In this document: piece after piece, positions 30,975-40,522 of the stretch | Numbering within the stretch: the first letter of the stretch is position 1 | How the letters are laid out: every line of letters begins with the position of its first letter | Source of the DNA: Butyricicoccus_A sp963601915 | GTDB lineage: Bacteria; Bacillota; Clostridia; Oscillospirales; Butyricicoccaceae | Direction: 5' to 3' | Assembly: GCA_963601915.1 (NCBI GenBank) | Contig: CAVCGL010000002.1 | Coordinates: 1-64,000 of the forward strand | Length of the DNA stretch: 64,000 nucleotides | The notes under the pieces: generated by a model | The model's database searches: none | Seen by the model: the letters and a program-made list of their open reading frames with translations, nothing else | Told to the model about the DNA's origin: nothing | Position numbers and translations under genes: made by a program

Positions 30975-32750
30975 ATGGTATTACTCAACGCAGAACACAT
31001 TTCCCTGAGCTGGGGAGAAAACACGTTGTTTGACGATGTCAGCTTTGCGCTGGAAGAGCATGACAAAGTTGGCTTTATTGGCATCAATGGCACGGGAAAA
31101 TCGACTTTTTTGCGCATTCTCGCGGGAATGCAGGAGCCGGATGCCGGAACCATTACGCTGGCGCGCGGTGCACGCATTGGTTACTTGCCGCAGTCTCCGG
31201 ATTTTTCTGAATCGGTTACGGTGCTGCAGCAGGTTTTTCGCGGCGCATCGACGGATTTTGCAGAAGAACGGGCATATGAGGCCAAGATGCTGCTGACGCA
31301 GCTCGGCATTGCGGATTTTGATAGAGATGTGCGATTACTTTCCGGCGGACAGAAAAAGCGCGTAGCGATTTGCTCTGCGTTGATCAATCCGAGTGAAATT
31401 TTGATTTTGGACGAGCCGACCAACCATATTGACAATGAAACGGCCGCATGGCTGGAACAACAGCTCAAAGCCTATAAAGGTGCATTGGTTATCATTACCC
31501 ATGACCGATATTTTCTCAATCGCGTGACCAACCGTATTTGTGAATTGGATCATGCAAAGCTATATTTCTATGAAGAAAATTATGAGGGTTTTGTCGCGCG
31601 CAAGGCGGAGCGTGTTGCCAGTGCGGCGGCATCGGAACGCAAAAGACAGACCATTTTGCGCCGGGAGCTGGAATGGATGCGCCGCGGCGCAAAGGCACGC
31701 ACCACGAAAGCGAAGGGACGTATTCAGCGATTTGAAGAGCTGTCGAGCAAAACGGTACAGGAAGAGGACAGCCAAGTAGAAATGAAGTCGATTTCTACGC
31801 GCCTCGGCAAAAAGACCATTGAGGTATCCGGCCTGTGCAAGAGCTGGGATGGAAAGACCTATATTCGAGATTTTGATTTGACGGTGGCGCGTGACGATCG
31901 CATTGGTATTGTCGGACGCAATGGTACAGGCAAATCGACGTTTTTGCGCATTCTCGCAGGGCAGGCGCAGCCGGATGCAGGTACGGTAACCTATGGAGAA
32001 ACCGTTAAAATCGGTTATTTCGCGCAGGACTGCGGACATATGGATGAAAACCAAAAGGTGATTGAATTCATTCGAGATATTGCGGAGACCGTCCGCACGC
32101 CGGACGGCACGCTGTCCGCGGCGCAGATGTTGGAGACATTTTTGTTTACCGGAGAACAGCAATGGACGCGTATCGGCAGCCTTTCCGGTGGCGAAAGACG
32201 CAGATTGTATTTGCTCAGCGTCTTGATGTCTGCGCCGAATATCCTGCTGCTGGATGAGCCGACCAACGATTTGGACATTGAAACACTGAATATTCTGGAA
32301 AATTATCTGGAAGGGTTTGAAGGTGCTGTTCTCACGGTATCCCATGACCGATACTTTTTGGATAAAATTGCACGGCGTATTTTCGAGTTCCGTCCGAGCG
32401 GCGAGGTCGAGGAATATCTCGGCAATTATGCAGATTATCTCAGCAAACGCAAGGAAATCGAACAGCCGACGATAGAGAAAGCAGAAAAAGCGGAAAAGCC
32501 AAAGCCGAAGAGTTCGAACAAAACCAAGATGAGCTATAAGGATCGATATGAATTAGAACACATTGATGATGAAATTGCCAAGTTGGAAGACAAGCTCGCG
32601 GCATTGAAAGATGAACAAGCACAGGTGACCTCTGATTTTGTGCGTCTGCAAGAGCTTTCCGAACAAATTGAAGCGGTATCCGGCGAATTGGACGCCAAGG
32701 AAGAGCGTTGGATTGAGCTGCAGGAGATGGCAGAGCGCGAAAACAGCTGA
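30975..32750 (+). CDS. ABC-F family ATPase (Uup-like)
   Basis: A 591-residue soluble protein with two ABC domains: Walker A GINGTGKST and GRNGTGKST, signatures LSGGQKKRV and LSGGERRR, Walker B LILDEPTNHID and LLLDEPTNDLD. The linker region (KARTTKAKGRIQRFEELSS) and a C-terminal coiled coil of ~70 residues (ELEHIDDEIAKLEDKLAALK) place it in the Uup-like branch. ABC-F proteins act on the ribosome E site; this one probably rescues or tunes translation and not drug export. Resistance function cannot be inferred. Confidence 0.93.
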   Translation: MVLLNAEHISLSWGENTLFDDVSFALEEHDKVGFIGINGTGKSTFLRILAGMQEPDAGTITLARGARIGYLPQSPDFSESVTVLQQVFRGASTDFAEERAYEAKMLLTQLGIADFDRDVRLLSGGQKKRVAICSALINPSEILILDEPTNHIDNETAAWLEQQLKAYKGALVIITHDRYFLNRVTNRICELDHAKLYFYEENYEGFVARKAERVASAAASERKRQTILRRELEWMRRGAKARTTKAKGRIQRFEELSSKTVQEEDSQVEMKSISTRLGKKTIEVSGLCKSWDGKTYIRDFDLTVARDDRIGIVGRNGTGKSTFLRILAGQAQPDAGTVTYGETVKIGYFAQDCGHMDENQKVIEFIRDIAETVRTPDGTLSAAQMLETFLFTGEQQWTRIGSLSGGERRRLYLLSVLMSAPNILLLDEPTNDLDIETLNILENYLEGFEGAVLTVSHDRYFLDKIARRIFEFRPSGEVEEYLGNYADYLSKRKEIEQPTIEKAEKAEKPKPKSSNKTKMSYKDRYELEHIDDEIAKLEDKLAALKDEQAQVTSDFVRLQELSEQIEAVSGELDAKEERWIELQEMAERENS

Positions 32751-32754
32751 CCGA

Positions 32755-33354
32755 TTATACCAGCTTCCAGCATCCCAGTGCGATGAGAACCACACCGCAG
32801 AAGGCGGAACGGGCGCGTTCACTGGGAATGGGAATTTTGGTGCCAAACCATCTGCCGCACCAGACAGCAAAGAAATTCCATATCCATGCGATGCCTAACA
32901 AGAAAAGGAGCGCAGATCCGCTGGCAGAAACACCGAGCCCTCCAATCAGAGAGTCAATGGAAACCGGAATGGCGAGTACAACAGACTCCGGAATAGACAA
33001 TACATGTGAGTGATCGCTGTCTGCGCGGGTGTGGTCGAGAAAAACGGCGGCGCCGACACGCACAGGTGCCAAGATTCGGCTGGTTGTTTTGCCGATCCGC
33101 CGGGAAATGCGCTCGCCAAAAAGCTGCATCAGTCCAATGCAGACCAAAGCGCTGAAACCGATCCATCGGATGGTGTCTTGCGGAAGATCTTGAAACAGCA
33201 CGCTTTTTCCGGCAGCAGATAGGATGAGAAACCCGCTGCTGACGGCTGCCATACACAGGCGGGAATACCAGGGAATCCAAATGCCAGCGGTTCCACAAGC
33301 CATAGCGGCGAACATCACGTCCGCAGTTACGGCGACAACAATCATAAAATCCAA
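32755..33354 (-). CDS. ytaF: YtaF/MntP-like membrane protein
   Basis: A 199-residue integral membrane protein with about six spans: MIVVAVTADVMFAAMACGTA at the N-terminus and LAIPVSIDSLIGGLGVSASG in the second half. The paired Asp-containing motifs are those of the MntP/YtaF group (manganese efflux, or sporulation membrane protein YtaF). Length and sequence favour YtaF. The start is TTG 33354 with AAGGGGGATTTTTC upstream. It is convergent with the ABC-F gene. Confidence 0.8.
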   Translation of the reverse strand: MDFMIVVAVTADVMFAAMACGTAGIWIPWYSRLCMAAVSSGFLILSAAGKSVLFQDLPQDTIRWIGFSALVCIGLMQLFGERISRRIGKTTSRILAPVRVGAAVFLDHTRADSDHSHVLSIPESVVLAIPVSIDSLIGGLGVSASGSALLFLLGIAWIWNFFAVWCGRWFGTKIPIPSERARSAFCGVVLIALGCWKLV

Positions 33355-33454
33355 GAAAAATCCCCCTTTTCAGCCGATTGCTTATGAGCAGTGTATGCTG
33401 CCTGCATAAACGTGGTGAAAAGAGGGATTTATTCTTTTTATTGGTTGTTAACGA

Positions 33455-34765
33455 TTAAAATACCTGCCAGAATGCGGCGTAGTACGGAGGAAGCTCGGAG
33501 CCGCCGCCGAAATCATGAACTTCTCCGGTAATCAGATCGCGTGCGCGACCGGCTTCTGCATTGAAGTGTGCGGTAAACGGCTGGTCATCGGCATTGATAG
33601 CGACCATGACGCGCTCATCCTCAAAGGCACGCTCGAAGATAATCTGCTTGTTGGTCATCAGACGAATGGTGTAACCGCCATAACACAGAGCCTTGGAGGA
33701 TTTCTTTGCCTTTGCCAGCTTGGCAATCCATTCGGTCAGTTCATTGGTCTGTGGCTGCTCAAAACACGGGCGCAGATTCGCATCGGAACCCTGCTGTTTC
33801 TGTGCTTTTTCGCCCCACTCGCTGCCGTAGTAGATGCAAGGAATGCCCGGCATACCGACCATCATGGCATAGATCAGCGGTAAATGCTTTTCGTTGGTCA
33901 AAATAGAGGCAACGCGAGTGACATCGTGATTGTCGACAAAAGACAGCAGGTGCTTGCCCTTGTACAGCGTCCACGGCTCCGGGCCGAACTGACGCTGCAG
34001 CGAATGACCGATCTCGAACATGTTCATGGAATTGAACGAGGAATACAGACCCTTGTAGCAGTCATAATTGGTGCAGGAGTGCAGCATACCGTCTGCGAGG
34101 AACGGGGAGCAATCGCTGCTCATCACTTCGCCGACCAGGAAGAAATCTGGCTTGAGAGAATCGCAGAACGAACGCAGGCGACGGATGAAATCGCGGTCTA
34201 AGGAATAGGCAACGTCCAGACGCAGACCGTCAATGTCGAATTCTTCTACCCAACCGCGGATGCAGTCAAAAATGTGTTGGATGACTTCTTCATTGCGCAG
34301 ATTCAGCTTGACCAGCTCATAGTGACCTTCCCAGCCCTCGTACCAGAAGCCGTCATTGTAGTTAGAGTTTCCGTCAAAGCTGATATGGAACCAATCTTTA
34401 TACGGAGAATCCCATTTCTTCTCCTGCACGTCCTTGAATGCCCAGAAGCCTCTGCCGACATGATTAAACACGCCGTCCAGAACAACACGGACACCTTCCT
34501 TGTGCAATTTGTCGCAGACCTCTGCAAAATCTGCATTGGTGCCGAGACGGCAGTCAATCTTTCGGAAGTCGCGGGTGTCGTAGCCGTGGCTGTCGGATTC
34601 AAAAACAGGGGAAAAGTACATCGCATTGCAGCCGACAGACGCAATGTGCGCCGCCCAGTCACCGACCTTGCCGATGCGATTTACGGTCTTTCCATCATTC
34701 TCCCACGGCGCGCCGCAAAAGCCCATTGGATAAATCTGATAAAAAACACTCTCATAAGCCCACAT
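33455..34765 (-). CDS. Alpha-amylase family glycoside hydrolase (GH13)
   Basis: A 436-residue protein without a signal peptide, so probably cytoplasmic. The GH13 blocks are present: VVLDGVFNHVGRG, DGLRLDVAYSLD (nucleophile Asp), FFLVGEVMSSD (acid/base Glu) and LSFVDNHDVTR (third Asp). It probably acts on imported malto-oligosaccharides or related alpha-glucans. ATG 34765 is used because AAGGAGGTAATTGCTGTT precedes it; the frame stays open further upstream but without support. Confidence 0.92.
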   Translation of the reverse strand: MWAYESVFYQIYPMGFCGAPWENDGKTVNRIGKVGDWAAHIASVGCNAMYFSPVFESDSHGYDTRDFRKIDCRLGTNADFAEVCDKLHKEGVRVVLDGVFNHVGRGFWAFKDVQEKKWDSPYKDWFHISFDGNSNYNDGFWYEGWEGHYELVKLNLRNEEVIQHIFDCIRGWVEEFDIDGLRLDVAYSLDRDFIRRLRSFCDSLKPDFFLVGEVMSSDCSPFLADGMLHSCTNYDCYKGLYSSFNSMNMFEIGHSLQRQFGPEPWTLYKGKHLLSFVDNHDVTRVASILTNEKHLPLIYAMMVGMPGIPCIYYGSEWGEKAQKQQGSDANLRPCFEQPQTNELTEWIAKLAKAKKSSKALCYGGYTIRLMTNKQIIFERAFEDERVMVAINADDQPFTAHFNAEAGRARDLITGEVHDFGGGSELPPYYAAFWQVF

Positions 34766-34815
34766 AACAGCAATTACCTCCTTGTTATGGAAAATGTATT
34801 TCCTATGACAGAAAT

Positions 34816-34844
34816 AGTATACCATATTTGGTGAGAATGAACAA
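34816..34844 (-). promoter_or_regulatory. Promoter of the amylase gene
   Basis: On the minus strand: TTGTTC, 17-bp spacer, TATACT with TGG extension, ~50 bp before the start. Confidence 0.6.
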
Positions 34845-34886
34845 CAAAAATGCACAAAATAATTCATTATTTTTTGTATATTTGTC

Positions 34887-34915
34887 TTGCATTTTGTGGG
34901 TTTTCATGCTAAAAT
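34887..34915 (+). promoter_or_regulatory. Promoter of rplS
   Basis: TTGCAT (34887-34892), 17-bp spacer, TAAAAT (34910-34915) with TGC extension. A start near 34922 gives a 150-nt leader. Confidence 0.7.
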
Positions 34916-34921
34916 AACTAA

Positions 34922-35073
34922 CTGAAACCGGACAATCCTCTGTTCACCCGGCTGGGAAGGGCCCGGCCACCGGAAATGCGGTGCACAAGCATTGTGCAGG
35001 GAGCGATCCATCGCAGTACCGGACAGGAGGTTTTAAAAGGGATACGATTGTCTAAGATTTGGAGGATTATACG
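34922..35073 (+). promoter_or_regulatory. Structured 5' leader of rplS
   Basis: A 152-nt untranslated leader with several stems, for example TGCACAA-GCA-TTGTGCA (34981-34997 region) and a GC-rich GGCTGGGAAGGGCCCGGCC block. The motif ACCGGACA occurs twice (near 34926 and 35019). It could be a ribosomal-protein autoregulatory leader for L19. No match to a named leader can be proven from reading alone. Confidence 0.5.
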
Positions 35074-35415
35074 ATGGACTTAGTTAAGGTTCTCGCAGAG
35101 CAGCAGATTAAGAACGATCTGCCGGAGCTCAAGGTTGGTTCTACCGTTAAGGTACACCAGAAGATCAAGGAAGGTAACCGCGAAAGAATTCAGGTTTTCG
35201 AGGGCACCATCATCGCTATCAAGCACACTGGCATCAACAAGTCTGTAACCGTTAGACGTATTTCTTACGGCGTAGGCGTTGAGAAGACTTTCCCGGTACA
35301 TTCCCCGAACATTGCAAAGTTCGAGGTTGTTCGTAACGGTAAGGTTCGCCGTGCTAAGCTGTACTACCTGCGCGGCAGAGTCGGCAAGGCAGCAAAGGTT
35401 CAGGAAAAGCTGTAA
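35074..35415 (+). CDS. rplS: Ribosomal protein L19
   Basis: A 113-residue protein, with MDLVKVLAEQQIKNDLPELK at the start and RVGKAAKVQEKL at the end, both typical of bL19. It binds 23S rRNA at the interface of the subunits. ATG 35074 follows TTGGAGGATTATACG. A 150-nt structured leader and a strong terminator make it largely a single-gene unit. Confidence 0.97.
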   Translation: MDLVKVLAEQQIKNDLPELKVGSTVKVHQKIKEGNRERIQVFEGTIIAIKHTGINKSVTVRRISYGVGVEKTFPVHSPNIAKFEVVRNGKVRRAKLYYLRGRVGKAAKVQEKL

Positions 35416-35440
35416 GTTTCAGCCTGTATTCAGGAACCAC

Positions 35441-35475
35441 AAAGGAGAGAACAGTTCTGTTCTCTCCTTTTTCTT
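35441..35475 (+). terminator. Terminator after rplS
   Basis: A perfect 14-bp stem AAAGGAGAGAACAG/CTGTTCTCTCCTTT followed by TTTC TTT. Confidence 0.93.
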
Positions 35476-35526
35476 TCAAAAATTCAAGGAATATAGAAGA
35501 TTTGCGGGCATTTTGCCGGAAATTAC

Positions 35527-35554
35527 TTGCCATCCAGGGCGGAATCGGTATAAT
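35527..35554 (+). promoter_or_regulatory. Promoter of the lepB-ylqF-rnhB-yraN operon
   Basis: TTGCCA, 16-bp spacer, TATAAT (35549-35554), ~43 bp before lepB. Confidence 0.75.
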
Positions 35555-35596
35555 ATAAAGATATATGTGTATCCGATGAAAGGATGATGAGACCTG

Positions 35597-36163
35597 ATGC
35601 GCAAAGAGAAAAAATCTTCTGAAGAAGAAACACCAAAGGGACGGTTTCACAGCGAACTGTTTGACTGGGGCGAGGCACTGATTCTGTCCTTGACCATCGT
35701 GATTCTGGTTTTTGTGTTCGGAATCCGAATTATTGGTGTAGAAGGCTCTTCGATGGTGCCGACTTTGCAGAATGGCAATCAGCTTTTGGTTTCCAATCTG
35801 TTTTATACGCCGGAAAAGGGCGATATTGTTATTTTGACCAAGAATTCGTTTATGACAAGTCCGATTGTCAAGCGCGTGATTGCAACGGAAGGCGATACTG
35901 TGGATATTGACTTTGAAACCGGTGAGGTTTCCGTCAATGGCGAGGTATTGGACGAAACATACATTGCGGAAAAAACGCAGACGCATTTTGATATGGATTT
36001 TCCGCAGACTGTGCCGAAGGGATGTATCTTCGTCATGGGAGACAATCGAAATCATTCGACAGACAGCCGCTGCGAAGCGCTGGGCATGGTGGATACCCGC
36101 TATGTCATTGGTAAAGTGTTGATGCGCATTTATCCAGTCAATGAAATCGGTACGGTATCATAA
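35597..36163 (+). CDS. lepB: Signal peptidase I
   Basis: A 188-residue protein. A cytoplasmic charged N-terminus and one membrane span (ALILSLTIVILVFVFGIRII) come first, then the catalytic Ser in EGSSMVPTL, the catalytic Lys in SPIVKRVIATEG, and the GDNRNHSTDSR motif. It removes signal peptides on the outer face of the membrane. It is the first gene of a run with ylqF, rnhB and yraN, an order common in Clostridia. The start follows AGGATGATGAGACCTG. Confidence 0.96.
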   Translation: MRKEKKSSEEETPKGRFHSELFDWGEALILSLTIVILVFVFGIRIIGVEGSSMVPTLQNGNQLLVSNLFYTPEKGDIVILTKNSFMTSPIVKRVIATEGDTVDIDFETGEVSVNGEVLDETYIAEKTQTHFDMDFPQTVPKGCIFVMGDNRNHSTDSRCEALGMVDTRYVIGKVLMRIYPVNEIGTVS

Positions 36164-36175
36164 GGAGAAAAGCAT

Positions 36176-37066
36176 ATGAATATACAATGGTATCCCGGCC
36201 ATATGACACGCACGCGCCGTCAGATGGCGGTCAGCCTGAAGCAGGTAGATGCGGTCTGTGAAGTGGTTGATGCACGAATTCCGCAGGTTAGCCGAAATCC
36301 GGATATGGATGAAATTGCGGGCAATAAGCCGCGCATTCTCATTTTGAACCGCACAGATCTGGCGGATCCGGAAGCGACCAAACAGTGGGCGGCGTTTTAT
36401 CGCAACAAGGGCTATGCTGTTTTGACAACCGACGCGAAGAGCGGCGCGGGTGTTGCAAAGTTCTCCGCGGCGGTGCGCACGCTGCTGGCGGATAAAATCG
36501 AAAAGTGGAAAGAAAAGGGACAGACCGGCCGTTCTGTCAAAGTCATGGTTGTCGGCATTCCGAATGTAGGAAAGTCTACGTTTATCAACAAAGTACTCGG
36601 ACGCAAGTCGGCAAAGGCGGCAGATAAGCCGGGCGTTACCCGCGGCCAGCAGTGGTTTCGGGTAGAAGGCGGCTTGGAGCTGCTCGATACACCGGGCATT
36701 CTGTGGCCGAAGCTGGATGATGAGCGCACAGGTATTTTGCTGGCAGTGACCGGTGCGGTCAAAGACAATATCTTGGATGTAGAGACCTTGGCCTGCAAGC
36801 TCATGGAAATTCTGTATCATCATGCGCCAAAGCTGCTGACGGACAGATATAAATTTGAATTGCCGAGTGAAGAGGAAGAAATTGATTTTCTTGGCTATGA
36901 ACTGTTGATGCGCGCGGGCAGAAAACGCGGTTTCTTGATTTCCGGCGGCGAAATTGACACCGAACGCATGGCGCGCATTCTGCTCGATGAATATCGCGGC
37001 GGAAAGCTCGGACGCATTACACTGGAAACACCGGATGAATACGCGGAGGGACAGGCGAATGGCTAA
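36176..37066 (+). CDS. ylqF: Ribosome biogenesis GTPase YlqF (RbgA)
   Basis: A 296-residue circularly permuted GTPase. The N-terminus has WYPGHMTRTRRQM, then G4 (ILNRTDL), G1 (GIPNVGKST) and G3 (LLDTPGILWP) in the permuted order. The C-terminal helical domain binds the ribosome. It is needed for late 50S subunit maturation. It overlaps rnhB by 8 nt, which suggests translational coupling. Confidence 0.95.
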   Translation: MNIQWYPGHMTRTRRQMAVSLKQVDAVCEVVDARIPQVSRNPDMDEIAGNKPRILILNRTDLADPEATKQWAAFYRNKGYAVLTTDAKSGAGVAKFSAAVRTLLADKIEKWKEKGQTGRSVKVMVVGIPNVGKSTFINKVLGRKSAKAADKPGVTRGQQWFRVEGGLELLDTPGILWPKLDDERTGILLAVTGAVKDNILDVETLACKLMEILYHHAPKLLTDRYKFELPSEEEEIDFLGYELLMRAGRKRGFLISGGEIDTERMARILLDEYRGGKLGRITLETPDEYAEGQANG

Positions 37067-37682
37067 GAGCAAGCAGCCGGTTCTCCTCACGATAGAAAAA
37101 GAAGCCGAAATCCGTGCCAAAGGCTTTACGGCCGTGTGTGGTGTTGATGAGGCGGGACGTGGCCCGCTGGCAGGGCCGGTTGTCGCGGCAGCGGTGATTT
37201 TGCCGGAAGGGATTGAGCTGCCCGGAGTCAATGACTCGAAAAAGCTGACCGAGAAAAAGCGTGAAGCATTGTTTGACTTTGTCAAGGAAAATGCCCTCGC
37301 TTATGGCATCGGTCAGGCGAGCGAACAGGAAATTGACAATATCAATATTTTGCAGGCGACGTTCCTTGCCATGCGCCGTGCGGTGCAAGCCTTGAACGTT
37401 CCGGCAGATTTTGCTTTGGTGGATGGCAACCGCATTCAGGGCTTAGACATTCCGGCAGAAACCGTTATCGGCGGAGACGGCAAAGTACTGTCTATTGCTG
37501 CGGCTTCCATTTTAGCAAAGGTCACACGAGATCGCTACATGCGTGAGATGGCACAAGTGTATCCGGAATACGGTTTTGAAAAGCACAAGGGATACGGCAC
37601 CAAGGCGCATTATGCAGCGATTGAGCAGTATGGCATTTGTCCGCTGCACCGCAAGACATTTCTGAAGAAGATCCTCAAATAA
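37059..37682 (+). CDS. rnhB: Ribonuclease HII
   Basis: A 207-residue protein. The active-site motif GVDEAGRGPLAGPVVAAAVI holds the Asp-Glu pair, with LVDGNRI and SIAAASILAKVTRD downstream. It cleaves the RNA strand of RNA-DNA hybrids and removes misincorporated ribonucleotides. ATG 37059 lies within the end of ylqF. Confidence 0.96.
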   Translation: MAKSKQPVLLTIEKEAEIRAKGFTAVCGVDEAGRGPLAGPVVAAAVILPEGIELPGVNDSKKLTEKKREALFDFVKENALAYGIGQASEQEIDNINILQATFLAMRRAVQALNVPADFALVDGNRIQGLDIPAETVIGGDGKVLSIAAASILAKVTRDRYMREMAQVYPEYGFEKHKGYGTKAHYAAIEQYGICPLHRKTFLKKILK

Positions 37683-37685
37683 CAC

Positions 37686-38039
37686 ATGACGACAGGACAG
37701 CGCGGCGAACAGCGTGCAGCTGAGTTCTTGCAGCGGCATGGATACACCATTTTGGCGCGAAATTATCGCTGGAAGCACGGTGAAATAGATATTGTCTGTG
37801 AAGATGCGCAGTATTTGATCTTTGTAGAGGTCAAAACGCGGTCGAGTGAAGCGTGGGGCGCACCGCGAGAAGCGGTGACAGCACGTAAGCGTGAACGGCT
37901 GATTGAAACCGCGCAGTGTTGGCTGCTCCAGTATCCGACAACGAAACAGCCGCGGTTTGATGTCATAGAAGTGCTGGTCAATCAACAGCGAGGAACCTGC
38001 CGCATTCGACATGTTCCCCATGCATTTGAGGTGAATTGA
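37686..38039 (+). CDS. yraN: YraN family protein (UPF0102, predicted nuclease)
   Basis: A 117-residue protein with the family motifs GEQRAAEFLQRHGYTILARN, HGEIDIVCED and FVEVKTRSS, a PD-(D/E)XK nuclease-like core. The cellular substrate is uncertain. It follows rnhB as in most Firmicutes, with a 3-nt gap, and ends directly against the dipeptidase gene. Confidence 0.93.
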   Translation: MTTGQRGEQRAAEFLQRHGYTILARNYRWKHGEIDIVCEDAQYLIFVEVKTRSSEAWGAPREAVTARKRERLIETAQCWLLQYPTTKQPRFDVIEVLVNQQRGTCRIRHVPHAFEVN

Positions 38040-38993
38040 TTGCGATATTTTGATCTTCATTGCGATACGATATATCGCCTGACAGATTTTGAGCAGCGAC
38101 TGCCTGCGGGAGAGACGCTGCTTCAAAATACCGGTCATGTGGATTTGCAGAGAGCCGGTTCTCTGGAGCAGTATGCGCAGGTCTTTGCTTTGTTTTGCGG
38201 GTATCGACCAGTTGCATCGCCAGAGGATGCGCATGAACGATTGACGCGGATGCTTCGCACAGCGAAGGATGCATTTTCTGCTTGCGGTTCGCGGTTGCGT
38301 CACTGCAAACAGGCGGCGGATTTTCTCGCGGCGCAATCTCAACGGCAAATAGCAGCGTTTTTATCCATCGAAGGCGCAGAACTGCTGCAAACAGAGTCGG
38401 ATTTGCAGGCAGCACTACAGGCAGGCGTAAAGATTGTCACGCTGACATGGAATTTTGATTCTGTCTATGGCTGCGGCGCATCCACAGACGATGCGGCGGG
38501 ACTCAAACCGGCGGGAAAGCATCTCGCAAAAACCTTGACGGAACACGGCGTCTATTTGGATGTTTCTCATTTGTCCGCCAAAGGATTTTGGGATTTGGCG
38601 AGCTGCATCGACGCGCCGATTTTAGCCACACATTCCAACAGCAGAAAAATCTGCAATCATCCGCGCAATTTGACGGATGAACAATTTCGAGAGATCATTC
38701 GGCGCGGCGGATTGGTGGGCATGAATTTTTATGTTCTGTTTGTCACCAACCGGAGAACGGCATCTTGTGATGATGTCGTGCGTCACATTGAACATTTTTG
38801 CGAATTGGGCGGCGCACGCAATCTGTGCATCGGTGCGGATTGGGATGGCTGTGATCGGTTTCCGGACGGCATCTCTGATATGACCGGTATTGCGCAGCTG
38901 GCAGAAGCGCTGGCAAGAAAAAATTATTCGGAACAGCAAATTGCTGGTTTCCTGTATGACAATGCATCTCGGTTCGTACAGACGAACTTTTAA
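38040..38993 (+). CDS. Membrane dipeptidase-family (M19) peptidase
   Basis: A 317-residue protein with a TTG start. The zinc ligands of the family are visible: DLHCDT (HxD), LSIEGAE, DVSHLS, LATHSNSR and GADWDG. No signal peptide, so probably cytoplasmic. It hydrolyses dipeptides, possibly with D-residues. It is the last gene of the lepB run. Confidence 0.92.
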   Translation: MRYFDLHCDTIYRLTDFEQRLPAGETLLQNTGHVDLQRAGSLEQYAQVFALFCGYRPVASPEDAHERLTRMLRTAKDAFSACGSRLRHCKQAADFLAAQSQRQIAAFLSIEGAELLQTESDLQAALQAGVKIVTLTWNFDSVYGCGASTDDAAGLKPAGKHLAKTLTEHGVYLDVSHLSAKGFWDLASCIDAPILATHSNSRKICNHPRNLTDEQFREIIRRGGLVGMNFYVLFVTNRRTASCDDVVRHIEHFCELGGARNLCIGADWDGCDRFPDGISDMTGIAQLAEALARKNYSEQQIAGFLYDNASRFVQTNF

Positions 38994-39025
38994 CGATAGC
39001 GAAAAACGCAGGAGGTTTTCAACTC

Positions 39026-40519
39026 ATGAATTATGTAAGCACAAGAGATAAAGAGCTGAGCGTCAGCGCAGCAAAGGCGATTGCCACTGGCATTGCACCG
39101 GATGGCGGTCTGTACTGCCCGACAGAGATCCCACAGCTGACAGCAGAGGACATTGCTGCTCTGTGCAAGAAAGATTACCGCGGCAGAAGTGCGGATGTTC
39201 TCGGACGCTTTCTGACCGATTTTTCTGCGGAGGAATTGGAGCAGTTCGCTGCCCGCGCCTATGCGGATGAAAAGTTCGGCGGCCCGGATACAGCTCCGCT
39301 GGTGAAGCTGGAGGACGGCAAGTACATTCTCGAGCTGTGGCATGGTCCGACCTGCGCGTTCAAGGATATGGCACTGCAAATGCTGCCGCATCTGCTGACC
39401 GCTTCTCTGAAAAAGACAGGCGAGCAGCGCACCGCGTGCATTCTGGTTGCCACATCCGGTGATACCGGCAAGGCAGCTCTTGACGGCTTCGCTGATGTAG
39501 AAGGCACCAAAATCATGGTTTACTATCCGGTAGACGGTGTCAGCACAATTCAGAAGCTGCAGATGGTGACGCAGCGCGGCAACAATGTACAGGTTTGTGC
39601 AATTCGCGGCAATTTTGATGACGCACAGAGCGCTGTAAAGAAAATCTTTACGGATAAGGATTCGATTCGCAAGCTGGATGAGCAGGGCATGACGCTGTCT
39701 TCTGCAAACTCCATCAACTGGGGCCGTCTGGCGCCGCAGATTGCGTACTATGTTTCCGCGTACTGCGACATGCTCAACCGCGGTGACATCCAGATGGGTG
39801 ATCCGATCAATGTTTGTGTACCGACCGGAAATTTTGGCAATATTTTGGCGGCATATTTTGCCAAGCAGATGGGTATCCCGATTGCCAAGCTGATTTGTGC
39901 TTCCAATGAGAACAATGTTTTGACGGATTTCTTCCAGTCTGGCGGCACATATGACAGAAACCGTCCGTTCCATACGACGATTTCTCCGTCGATGGACATC
40001 TTGATTTCCAGCAATTTGGAGCGTTTACTGTTCTTGGTTTCGGGATATAATGATGCTATGGTTGCCGATTTGATGCAGCAGCTCAAGGAAACCGGCAAGT
40101 ACTCTGTTCCGGCAGATGTCTTTGCCAAAATTGGCAGCCAGTTCGAGGGCGGCTTCTGCGATGACGCGCAGACCAAGCAGACCATTGCGAAGCTGTTTGA
40201 CGAGAAGAAGTATCTGGCTGACACACACACCGCCGTTGCTGTGAAGGTCTATGAGGATTATCAGGCGCGCACCGGTGATACAACGCCGACGGTCATCGCT
40301 TCGACGGCAAGCCCGTTCAAGTTCTGCCAGAGCGTTATCTCTGCACTGGGCGGTACGGTTACCAGCGACGGCACCGAACTGCTCGATCAGCTGCATACTA
40401 TGACCGGCGCACCGATTCCGGCTCCGCTTGCAGCACTGGCTGGTCTCAAGCCGCGCTTTGATTTGGTCATTGACCGCGAGAATATTTTAAATACCGTAGA
40501 TCTGCTGGGACAGATTTAA
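39026..40519 (+). CDS. thrC: Threonine synthase
   Basis: A 497-residue PLP enzyme converting O-phosphohomoserine to threonine. It has the N-terminal YVSTRDKELSVSAAKAIATG, the PLP lysine in GPTCAFKDMALQ, the phosphate-binding VATSGDTGKAALDGF and the NVCVPTGNFGNILAAYFAKQ loop. It starts behind AGGAGGTTTTCAACTC and is followed after 3 nt by a phosphoesterase. Confidence 0.96.
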   Translation: MNYVSTRDKELSVSAAKAIATGIAPDGGLYCPTEIPQLTAEDIAALCKKDYRGRSADVLGRFLTDFSAEELEQFAARAYADEKFGGPDTAPLVKLEDGKYILELWHGPTCAFKDMALQMLPHLLTASLKKTGEQRTACILVATSGDTGKAALDGFADVEGTKIMVYYPVDGVSTIQKLQMVTQRGNNVQVCAIRGNFDDAQSAVKKIFTDKDSIRKLDEQGMTLSSANSINWGRLAPQIAYYVSAYCDMLNRGDIQMGDPINVCVPTGNFGNILAAYFAKQMGIPIAKLICASNENNVLTDFFQSGGTYDRNRPFHTTISPSMDILISSNLERLLFLVSGYNDAMVADLMQQLKETGKYSVPADVFAKIGSQFEGGFCDDAQTKQTIAKLFDEKKYLADTHTAVAVKVYEDYQARTGDTTPTVIASTASPFKFCQSVISALGGTVTSDGTELLDQLHTMTGAPIPAPLAALAGLKPRFDLVIDRENILNTVDLLGQI

Positions 40520-40522
40520 TCC

